Positions 11,508 through 20,313 of a stretch of DNA of 64,000 bases are shown here, piece by piece (positions within the stretch are counted from its first letter, which is position 1; each line of letters opens with the position of its first letter). A program made the translations under genes and the position numbers. The notes below the pieces were generated by a model. The model ran no database searches, was not told the DNA's origin, and saw only the letters and a list, made by a program, of their open reading frames with translations. This stretch comes from Unio delphinus (lineage: Eukaryota > Mollusca > Bivalvia > Unionida > Unionidae). The DNA lies in assembly GCA_029339505.1 (NCBI GenBank), contig JAQISU010000119.1, positions 2,879,001 to 2,943,000 of the forward strand, read 5' to 3'.

Positions 11508-11745
11508 CTGCTTTGGTGGCCTAGTGGTTAGAGTATCTTCCTTGGAAGGTCGTGGGTGTGATCCCCAGCCGAGTTATGCCTAACACTTATCAAAAGTTTA
11601 ATGCCTGGCACTCAGCATTAAGAGGTTAGTGTTAGGACTTGTCGGCCTGCTGTTAGAATAATGTTACTGGGTGGGACATCATGCTATATATTTGTGACAT
11701 GATGGCCCAGTGTTAGGCATCACTATAAACTGCCACACTGCAGAC
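11508..11745 (+). repeat. tRNA-derived SINE
   Basis: The head TGGCCTAGTGGTTAGAGTAT resembles a tRNA A box and GGGTGTGATCCC a degenerate B box. The body contains GCACTCAGCATTAAGAGG, which I associate with short interspersed repeats of molluscs and other invertebrates. There is no tRNA cloverleaf beyond the head and no intact CCA end, so this is a SINE copy rather than a tRNA gene. Confidence 0.6.
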
Positions 11746-14238
11746 ATGAGAGTTGCATCTTTAATATGATCGGATAATTTCTCATAATCTATCTTGTCTT
11801 ATATCTTGACTAGATAAACTTATTTATCAAATTTGATAAAGTCATACAAACAAGCATAGTCTATGAGATACAAAATCACCTAATTTATAGCCAAAAGTCA
11901 TAAATCATATTGATCATTTAAACCTATTCACTAAGTTAGATCCAAATTTGAATATGAATACTCTAGTGAAAGTCATAAGATGCTAAGCCAATCTGATGCC
12001 AGATCACTTCATTACTATATAATTTTTGACCTTGCTCTTAATAAAATTCACTTGACATCTTCATGATGATAGCCCATTTTTCAATATTCATCGAATCAGA
12101 TCATAAATAAAGTGGTTACAAACCTGTGCAACTAGTTTCCACTTCTGTTGAGATCTCGTAATATAAGCTTATATTCCATGTTTAATAAAACTTACAAACA
12201 TGTACAAATACGAACGTTAGAGTGATAACTGGTTCAGTCAGATGCAAGATCAAATAATTACTATGAATGGGTATCAATCTTACTAAACTGTTGAAATCGC
12301 AATCATATAAACCTGTACTGCAACTTATATAAAAAAAAAAAAAATATTTCTTTATTATTGGTAAGAAGCTCAGCTAATTGCATGCAAGATCACCTTATTA
12401 ATATGCTTTTATTATAGTTTGTGTTGAATTAGTCTGAAATATTGAAATAAGCTCATATTCCGTGCTTTATTTAAAATTAAATCAAATATATGGATGATAG
12501 AGTGATACAAATGTAATTGTTAAAGGATGGAAGGATGAAGACTTATACAGGTCAAAAATGTAAAGTCACTTAACCTTATGGCCTGAGGAGTGAAAATTAA
12601 GTCAAATAGGTATTTTTACAGTAGCTTGAGCCCTTGAACACAGATGTTATGGACTTTTTCATCCATGTATGTAAGACCCTTAATTAGTGCTGCATTCTCC
12701 AAGTGAATGTTTCAGGTAACACTTGCAGAATTAGGTTAATGAATGCATACCTGCAGAAAAAATGAACTTACACTATACAGAAATGGCATAATAGTTATCA
12801 TGATTCCATGTGAACTTCAAGAGAGGGCTTTACATTAGATCTTCATTAATTCTTGTCAGGTCAACTTTTTAAATTAACTGACTAAATGCTGTTTTTTTTA
12901 AAAAAATGAACGTATAATAATTACAATTGAAAGTTATTTCAACAGCAATACAAACTATGATATTTTAATATTTCTTTCTTGAATAAATATATGGGACTCA
13001 TTACATATAAGTTACATTTTGAAACTTTGTCTAGATTCAATTTTAATACTTTTTGCTTCCTGTGTGCAATTGTTGCACACATTATATAAACTTTCATTAA
13101 CTCATCATATATGCCAATACAAGTTACTGGCACATTCAAAAAGAAAATATGTCTTTCTGAAACCAGGTTTTGTGTGGAAGAAATGCCATTTAAATTTGGC
13201 TGTAGTGTTTCATGAGAAATACCTTAGTAAACTGATTTTTGTTTGGATAAAATGAATGTATTTTGTGGTCACCAGACAGTGATCTTGTGAAGAAAACTAA
13301 AAATGGTATTGAATTTATTAATTTTTAAGTTTTTGCAGTCAACTGTAAGATAAATAACCCTCTTTTTTATAGCATTTTCCATTTGAATCTGAATCTTAAT
13401 CTAATTTATGTTCAAACCTTGATGTTTTATTATATTAAGCAGAAATAACATCTAAAAAACAAAACTGTTCAGTCCCATGTAACAACATTTTTGAAGATAA
13501 AAAATAATCTAATGGTTTAGGAGTGAATCAAAATATGTAAATCTACTGGTCTAAAATCCATTATCACATGTAATGCGAAAAGCATATCTTTAGAAAATTT
13601 TACATTTAAATTTAATAGCGTAATTGATGCTCATTGGGTTAATTTTAGAAGATAAATGTACAAAACTATGCCAAATTTAATTCTAATTCATACTGCGTAT
13701 GCTTTTTGAGTAGATGTGGGCAATTGTTTACTGAAGAAAATATCTGATTACTTAATGAATAGTTAAATACAAGTGAATAATACTAGTAGATAATATAACA
13801 TAATATAACTAAGTACTCTTATTAATATTTTATATTTTTAAACTCGTTTTCGACACTATTTTTTCGCTTTCGTAGAAAGCCGTGGTTGGACAAATGGACA
13901 TCTTGTATGAAACCAAAGCTGTCTTTTTCTAGTTTGTCTAAATTAGTTTCGGCCTGTTCACCACTTCTAACACTCGCTTAGACATTTGTCTTTGATAGCG
14001 ACCAAAATCTTACTATCGTATTATTTTTAAAAATATTTGAAAACAATAACATTTTGAAATGTATTGTTCCAGATTCTTGTTAAAATTCTTTTTATCACGA
14101 AATTTAAGTTATAACTCGAGATGAAATATACAACGATAGTAAACCAAATCTTGTCCCTTACAAGATACGGCAAATATGCCTATTTTACCCAGCATGTAGA
14201 GATTATCAAAATATTTTATACAAATTCTTTAAATGCCA

Positions 14239-14391
<153 letters not shown>

Positions 14392-15354
14392 GACAGAAAG
14401 AGGAGAGGACTGTCGCTGACATGGTTAACAGTCACCATTGGTTGCTTCATAAACGGCGTTTCGCGAAAATGACACGAGGGAAGTAACAACAAAATATTGT
14501 GTTGTGCAAAAAAAACAGAACACAACGCTTTCCGATGGATTGGAATTTTATATGTTTTGTAATGGATATATGAGTTGTGTGCCTACAAATAATGCAATTA
14601 CGACGCCTGATGTCACGAGACGAGGAGTAAAAAATTGTTTGCTCGCAAATTCTTGTTAATGCACCCATTATTCTCCCTTTATATTAATAGCGGTTTTCCG
14701 AAGGAACGGTTTACAGGAATATTCACGCTGATAAAACATATAAGCGAAGAATGCAAAACTAGTATCTAACAATAATAAGAGCTTTCGACGGTTAATGAGC
14801 ATCTTTCAAACGCGAATTCAAACAGTGTGAAAGACAAACAGATAAAACACAAACACCGTTGTACTTGAAAACCCTTTGTTTTACAGGTATTTAATATAGG
14901 TTATTGAGCAAATGTATAGACGTGTTTTAAAGACAATTTATCAACTGTTAAAGATAAATATATTTGCATCTCGTTGTCTTTTTTACTGTCTTCCTTGTTT
15001 AAACCACTTGGTGTCAATATCCTAAGGTAAAATTGATTTTCTTTCCTCACTTCCGAACTGCAGATGTGAATGTAAACACTTCCAATAGCAGCAGAGAAGA
15101 TAAAGATAACTTTTCTAGAACGTCATTTTTCAAAATAAGAGTTTCCTACGAAAATGAAAAGAATAATGTTAATAACTCCAAAAATAATCCTCTAGGTGAC
15201 AGAGATCTTCTCTAGTTGGGTTAGATTTTTTTATACATTATGCTGTCTATTTTGTAAAATATTTGTCATGTATATTTTTCAATACCTTTCCGACGTTTCA
15301 TGTAGGTCGCATCATTTCTGCTGTAAATAAATCATTATTATATATCAATAATAT

Positions 15355-15720
15355 GGCTGCAGCCACAGACTCTTTTACTGCCCCTTTAGATCGCTGGAAG
15401 GGGGATTAGAACGAATTAAGAAATATCTTCCAGTACCTGATTCTGTCAGATAATCATTACATAATTGACACGAATCTAAAATGGAATTTACAGAGAGTTT
15501 TCAATAATTGTTTTTTGGTCTATTACTGAGACGTCAAAACATCTTCTTCCTCCACTTGAAAACAACATAGTTTAGAAAACTAAAGAAACATCAAGACCTT
15601 TACAAGGTCTTCCTAGTTTAATGCCGCATTCAGCAAAAATGTTGCTAAAGAGAGAAAAACTGATTAAGAAATAGTTCAATAAATACGAAATAAAGTTACT
15701 AAAGATGCTTTAAAAGTAAT
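15355..15720 (+). pseudogene. Fragment of the long structural-block protein, E0
   Basis: After ATGGCTGCAGCC the frame reads, with one shift, GLERIKKYLPVPDSVR. This aligns with the ERLDAIKKFIPIRDSVR segment at the start of the E2 gene at 27194. Later TSKHLLPPLE and a following Lys-rich segment correspond to its charged middle. Several stops and frame changes are present and the C-terminal block is not recognisable. Confidence 0.5.
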
Positions 15721-16794
15721 CAACACTACTGATTGAGATGAAGTTCCAGGTCTTGTGGTTACACACTAATTACTAATACACAACACTGGTCTCCTGTATT
15801 TTATTAAATTAAAACTAAACTAGTTCAAATGACACAAGAAACGCATCGTATATAGAATACATCAATTCGGTAAATCAGGTCTATAATCAATACGAAGAAC
15901 AAAAACAGCAGCAAAAGGAAGACAACGCCGAAATAAATAACGCGGACAGCAGAAACCACAACAGAACAAAATTCTTCCGTCCGTTTAAATAATTAATTGA
16001 TAAATTTAGATCTGGAACACATGAAAACAATAAAGATGTGAATGGTGACGAATATTATTAAGTAAATAGACTGTCAATGATTATAATTACTCTTCTAAGT
16101 TATCCTTAGAACGTGGGGGTTATCGGCGATTGATTATCGGACGATGATATTTAGATTTCGTCAAACTAAGGGTGGTATTTGTACGAGTGGTCATGATTGT
16201 TTTAAAAACGTTTTCTGCATAAAAGATAAATTAATTCAAATTTCACATTCTTAAACTTCTCAAGATCTTCTGATTTCGCCGCCTCTTCCAACAACTGAAA
16301 ATCACGTGTTTGGATCTAACAGAAGTTGTTTGTACTGTTCAGCGTCAATTTGAAAGAATTTAAATGAGAAAAACACCACCTTCTCCTAGGGATATGTTAA
16401 CCAATTAAGGCCTTTTGAAAAGTAGTACTATGGATGAAGCAGCAAACGTGTCTGCAAATTTTGAAAATAGAAGCTATTTAAAATCTGAATGTGTTACAGA
16501 AGATATTGTAACGACTTATTTACCTGATTTTGTATATTTAGGTCTTAAGAGGACCACAAAAAAGTTTTTGTTTTTTCTGATCAAGATTGCGAAAATAGCA
16601 CTTCATGAAAATTTCTAACTTGTAAAACAATCACTTCCAAGATTTGGAAATGGTTTCGATATTTGTCCTCATACATTGTTTCTGATCTTGAACAGTCCAA
16701 ACATAGTCCCTTTTATGGATCAAGTCGGTAAATCGATGTATCGTGATTAACAGTAACAACATAGAGCGTTCAAAATGTTGGTAATCGTCTATTC

Positions 16795-17000
16795 ACATGG
16801 CAAAAAGATTAATAGCTGCTGATGCTTTTGGTGTTGCTTTGAGATCTGACAAAACCGCTGTTGATATGGCATTAGGGAAATCAGCTGAAGGAGGAAAGCC
16901 TAAAAAACAGATCACGCCAAAACCAAAATATGAAAACGTCCAGAAAGGCTAAGTAAGCCTGAACTGGGCCATCTAAGACTACCAGCATCACAATGCAGAA
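16795..17000 (+). pseudogene. pX-like protein C-terminal fragment, E0
   Basis: Translates to an Ala/Lys-rich stretch ending near a LRLP block encoded by CTAAGACTACCA. The same bases encode the LRLPGTP repeats of the E2 pX-like gene (30530-30660). Position immediately before the protease relic supports this. The match is short. Confidence 0.35.
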
Positions 17001-17055
17001 GGGGATATTATTTCCCGTAACAATATTTAATTAAAAACCAAAAAATATTCTTTCA

Positions 17056-17419
17056 ATATCGAATTTTGATTTAATGTATCATGTTGAAAATTAAAATTAT
17101 TAACCTTTAGAGGTCTTTATATGCGTGATCAATTAAATAACCAGCACTGTTGAAACCGGTATCATTATTCTCGATATTAGTTCATGTCCCAAAACTCAAT
17201 GGGTTGCACACACAATCGATGTAGGTGGATCTATTTTGATTCGCTCGGACTTTTTCCGTCAAAGAATGTTATGTTATATACAAAATAAATCGAATCTGAT
17301 ATTTAATTCGACTCACACAGACAATTATTGATATGGCAAGATGTGGCCTAGAAGCGAATTCAGTATTCAATGCTGTATCTTCATCAATGAACCCACACCA
17401 TAAAGTCATGCATAATTAA
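17056..17419 (+). pseudogene. Adenain-like cysteine protease relic, E0
   Basis: Segments SNFDLM, then (after stops) ETGIIILD, then TQWVAHTID and finally CGLEANSVFNAVSSS align in order with the E2 protease at 30704. The catalytic His is replaced by Gln (TQW against THW), and the FDSYG block is degraded, but the catalytic Cys in CG is retained. Several in-frame stops are present. Confidence 0.6.
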
Positions 17420-17459
17420 GAAAGCAGCCGCTATCGTTTCAAATCGATCTTAAAAATAT

Positions 17460-17880
17460 AATGGTATGTCTTTACAGAGGAGCTTCTTCTAAACAAAAAC
17501 AAACAAGTGACTTAATATCACACAAAATGTAAATAAAATCGATGCTTATGAACTAACCGAATTCTAAAATCTTGCAAATGTAGATTCAAACGAAGTTGTT
17601 TTATTTCAAGAAACTAGTAATCAGTCATTACAAGATATTATCATCAGAATATGGGAGCAAACGAAAACAACATAGCTGTGATTAATAATAATGGAAACAT
17701 TAATTCCGGTGTTGATAAGTCAAGGATATTAGATAATATTCGTGGTTCAGTACAATATCCCGAAAGAAATATATAACTAATAATATAATTACTGGTGCTA
17801 AAGAACCAAAATCAAACGATGATGCTGCAACTAAAACATACGTTCTCGTCTACGTCTCAACGTTACAACGACAATACATA
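17460..17880 (+). pseudogene. Fibre-like protein relic, E0
   Basis: LANVDSNEVVLFQE followed by SLQDIIIRIW aligns with LTSVDPNEIVVFQD and SLDDILVK of the E2 fibre-like gene. Downstream the frame reads IITGAKEPKSNDDAATKTYV, a pattern typical of tail-fibre-type trimeric adhesins of phages and large viruses. It ends just before the E2 insertion point. Confidence 0.55.
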
Positions 17881-17896
17881 TATTCTCTTATATATA

Positions 17897-17901
17897 CGTA
17901 C
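17897..17901. repeat. Left 5-bp target site duplication of E2 (CGTAC)
   Basis: CGTAC immediately precedes the left terminal repeat and is repeated exactly at 34405-34409 directly after the right one. Confidence 0.85.
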
Positions 17902-18192
17902 AGCAGCAGAGAGGGTGAGCCGGACAACATTTTTTTGTTTTTATTTTTTATTATACCCTTAAAACGGTACGAATAGACCCTTCTTGCGAAATCTCATGTT
18001 TTTAACCAGAAAAAAAAATAAGTCTCCGACCCTGTCTGAAAACATGAATTCGCAGGTGATACTGTATTCGCGTTTTCGTTGATGAATCATAAATGTCACA
18101 ATGATGTTGTGGCTCACCCTCTCTGCTGCTAAGGTTTACGGTGATTTTAACCGAATATTTTATCAAGTCCGATACGATATCGTGTCCTAGGG
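17902..18192 (+). repeat. Left terminal inverted repeat of E2
   Basis: Matches 34115-34404 in reverse complement with only a few mismatches seen by eye. It starts AGCAGCAGAGAGGGTGAG. The reverse complement of this 18-base end recurs internally, ending at 18130, so the outer 229 bases are flanked by their own inverted repeats. The inner part (18147-18192) overlaps the 3' end of the ATPase gene. Confidence 0.9.
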
Positions 18193-18806
18193 TCTGCTAA
18201 ATTTATTGTCACAAATCCGTGTGGTTTTGACTGAGCGTGACTAAAGAAATTTCTAAATTGATTATGATTCATATCACCGCTGCACCAGGTCTGATGAATA
18301 TTTCGTAGAGTATCAACGCCGTTAAATACACACAACACATTGCAGTTATCTCTGATCACTTTTGGTATCTGAGTGTATCGTTGAGTGACATATATCACAT
18401 CAGTGTTTTTATGCCTGCCTCGGGAAAATATTCTAGCGGGATTTTTTTGATTATCTAACATGATATCATCGTATACCACTAAATTGTTTATACTTCCGTC
18501 AATAGCATCAATGCTCGGGGCTTCCTCTATATCAGTAATAAACTCAATAAAATCTTCATCGATTTGAAATTCTTTTGCTTTCTCGTTAAAATCCTTTAGC
18601 ACTTCATAGCATCGCTGATCGTCTACACTCGGGGCTATTAAATACGATTTGTTCCATTTCATCCATCTCGTTATCAAATTAAGTAGCAGTTGTGTCTTTC
18701 CGCTTCCAGATGGTCCGATTATAATCATTCTAATTGAATTCGGCAACATTTCATGATGTTTAATAGGTTCCCGTCGTCGGGTAGCTGAATAATCAATTAT
18801 ATTCAT
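18147..18806 (-). CDS. DNA-packaging ATPase, A32/FtsK-HerA type (219 aa)
   Basis: Walker A GPSGSGKT at residues 31-38 and Walker B LVVYDDI at about 109-115, followed by RHKNTDVIYVTQR, the usual polar sensor strand of this family. Length fits the compact packaging ATPases of adintoviruses, Polintons and nucleocytoplasmic viruses. These ATPases drive genome DNA into preformed capsids. The start codon faces that of the zinc-ribbon gene across 17 bases. The last 14 codons and the stop lie inside the terminal repeat, so they are duplicated at the right end. The frame is intact in this copy; decayed versions exist in E3 and only the start region in E4. Confidence 0.9.
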   Translation of the reverse strand: MNIIDYSATRRREPIKHHEMLPNSIRMIIIGPSGSGKTQLLLNLITRWMKWNKSYLIAPSVDDQRCYEVLKDFNEKAKEFQIDEDFIEFITDIEEAPSIDAIDGSINNLVVYDDIMLDNQKNPARIFSRGRHKNTDVIYVTQRYTQIPKVIRDNCNVLCVFNGVDTLRNIHQTWCSGDMNHNQFRNFFSHAQSKPHGFVTINLADPRTRYRIGLDKIFG

Positions 18807-18823
18807 GCCGTTATATATAAATT
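18807..18823. promoter_or_regulatory. 17-bp divergent start region between ATPase and zinc-ribbon genes
   Basis: The only bases between the two opposed start codons are CCGTTATATATAAATT plus one base. E3 (36455-36471) and E4 (49928-49944) have exactly the same 17-base length with a similar TATA-rich core. A canonical TATA box needs about 25-30 bases to the transcription start, so it would start transcripts inside the genes; an unusual promoter or very short leaders are implied. Confidence 0.6.
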
Positions 18824-19021
18824 ATGGATCTATATTGTGTGAAGTGTAAAAAACGTACTGGCACAGATGACTTGACGACGATTACAACTAAAAATAACCG
18901 ATCAGCGCTTTCTGGTAAATGCGTACAATGTAGTACAAAGAAATTTAGATTTGTTTCTAAACCCAAGGAACTCAAGAAACCTTTAAAAAAAAACGAGGAG
19001 GTGATATCGCAGCCAAGCTAA
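18824..19021 (+). CDS. Zinc-ribbon protein, 0-frame part of a zinc-ribbon/PLA2 fusion
   Basis: Residues 1-40 hold two cysteine pairs, YCVKCKK and KCVQCSTK, which form a typical single zinc ribbon; YCVKC is a hallmark of short zinc-ribbon proteins common in large DNA viruses. A basic tail follows. The 0 frame ends 9 codons after a run of 9 A containing A-AAA-AAC. The same arrangement occurs in E4. I infer that a fraction of ribosomes shifts -1 to append the PLA2 domain. The basic zinc ribbon may bind DNA or other virion proteins. Confidence 0.75.
   Translation: MDLYCVKCKKRTGTDDLTTITTKNNRSALSGKCVQCSTKKFRFVSKPKELKKPLKKNEEVISQPS
18988..18994 (+). promoter_or_regulatory. Candidate -1 ribosomal frameshift site A-AAA-AAC
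   Basis: In the zinc-ribbon frame the codons are AAA AAA AAC GAG, so A-AAA-AAC has the correct phase of a tandem-slippage heptamer. A -1 shift continues RGGDIAAKLTKLPGTPW, which leads to the PLA2 domain. E4 has 12 A instead of 9 in the run, a change of exactly three, and so keeps the same phase. Confidence 0.6.
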
Positions 19022-19352
19022 CTAAACTCCCTGGAACCCCATGGGCAAAATACCCTGGAGAAAGCACCTTCCAGGATATAGCTACTGTGGACCGGGAACA
19101 AGACTTGATATCAGACTCAATGATCAAAATCAGCCCCGACCCGGTGAGGAACCAATAAACGCTATTGATAAGGCCTGTCACCTTCATGATGAATCTTATA
19201 AAAGCAGTAATCTGCAGCACAGGCATCTAGCAGATGTGAAATTAATTCATGCGTTAAATGCTATTTCTGATAAATCTTTCAAAGAAAATTTGGCTTCCTT
19301 TTTGATAAAATCGGTTATGAAAAGTAAATTGATGTTAGGTGCTGGTAATTAA
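18994..19352 (+). pseudogene. Parvovirus VP1u-type phospholipase A2 domain (-1 frame), one extra frame break
   Basis: The -1 frame reads LPGTPWAKYPG, then, after a further one-base loss near 19065, HLPGYSYCGPGTRLD. The calcium loop YCGPG and the catalytic pair in DKACHLHDESY are the signature of secreted-type PLA2 in parvovirus capsid N-termini and adintoviruses, where it breaches the endosomal membrane during entry. E4 and E3 lack the extra one-base loss at this point, so it is a private lesion of E2. A C-terminal helical stretch ends with a conserved LMLGAGN. The stop lies 7 bases before the integrase start. Confidence 0.75.
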
Positions 19353-19359
19353 TAACAAC

Positions 19360-20313
19360 ATGGAATCTATTTATTATTCCCCAAGAGGATACTGGAGGGG
19401 TAAATCAGCAATCCATAAACTCGCTAGTGCTGCAAAAGTGAAAAAAACCACTGCGGCTCATTGGTTATCCAAACAGGCACTATGGCAAATTTATCTACCA
19501 CCGCCTAAACAAATTCAATTCTCGCATTTTGATGTGACCGCTGCTAATGAAGTTCATCAGGCTGATATATTATTTCTGCCACATGATCGTGGTTACAAAT
19601 ACGCATTAACCGTAGTTGATATTGCAAGTCGATACAAAGAAGCAGAACCGTTAAAAACAAAATCAGCCACTGAAGTAGCTTCTGCATTTGAAAGGATTTA
19701 TCGAAGGAGCCCTCTGCACTGGCCAAATCTATTACAAATTGATCCTGGCAAGGAATTTCAGGGTGCAGTGTTATCAATAATGAAAAATCATAAAGTCACT
19801 ATCAGACGAGGACATACTGCGCTACATCGTGATCAGGCAATTGTAGAACGGTTTAATAAAACCCTTGCTGAGCGGTTATTTTGATATCAATATTCAAAAG
19901 AATTCATCCAAGAAAAAAGATCCCGTGAATGGGTTAAAAGGTTACCAGCTGTGATTACTGCACTGAATAACGAGATTACTAGAACAATTAATTTGAAACC
20001 TATCAATGCGATTAAAAAGAAGTCAATACCTGAAATGGAAATTCAAAAAGATTTTAGCGTTTCCCAACCAATTATTGGTAGTAATGTCATTGTGAGGTAT
20101 TTATATGAACCAGGAGAGCTTGAGGGTGGCACAAAAAGGGCTACTGATCCTATTTGGAGTGTTACTGCACATAAGATATCTAGTATAACACGATCTACGG
20201 GTAGACTTCCAATCTATAAACTGGATTCAACTGCCCCTCAACGGGGTTTTACTAGACAACAATTACAAGTGATACCTGAGGATACTCAATTGCCACCGCA
20301 TGGGCTTAACTAG
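19360..20313 (+). pseudogene. DDE integrase (retroviral/Polinton type) with one nonsense codon
   Basis: Starts MESIYYSPRGYW, as in E4. Residues 1-50 form a small helical N-terminal domain; the catalytic core has Asp69 (HQADIL), Asp128 (IDPGKEF) and Glu163 (AIVERFNK), giving a D-D-E triad with about 35-residue final spacing. The C-terminal domain (NVIVRYLYEPGE, RATDPIWS) looks like an SH3/chromo-like DNA-binding module. A TGA at 19882-19884 replaces the Gly of LFGYQ in other copies; otherwise the frame is continuous for 317 codons. It would insert the element using the terminal repeats and make 5-bp duplications. The last 8 bases overlap the opposing polymerase gene. Confidence 0.85.

Larger units (their letters stand above)
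15355..17896 (+). mobile_element. E0: ancient divergent relic of a structural gene block
   Basis: Four decayed gene fragments occur in the same order and orientation as in E2: long structural protein, pX-like tail, adenain-like protease and fibre-like protein. Similarity to E1-E5 is much lower than among those copies, so this is an older or different lineage. E2 is inserted at its right edge, with the target duplication at 17897-17901. The relic may continue beyond the insertion near 34516-34740. Confidence 0.6.

Noticed and set aside
11508..11580. Possible tRNA gene
   Set aside because: Only A-box-like and degenerate B-box-like parts are present, the stems do not pair as a cloverleaf, and the tail is typical of a SINE.
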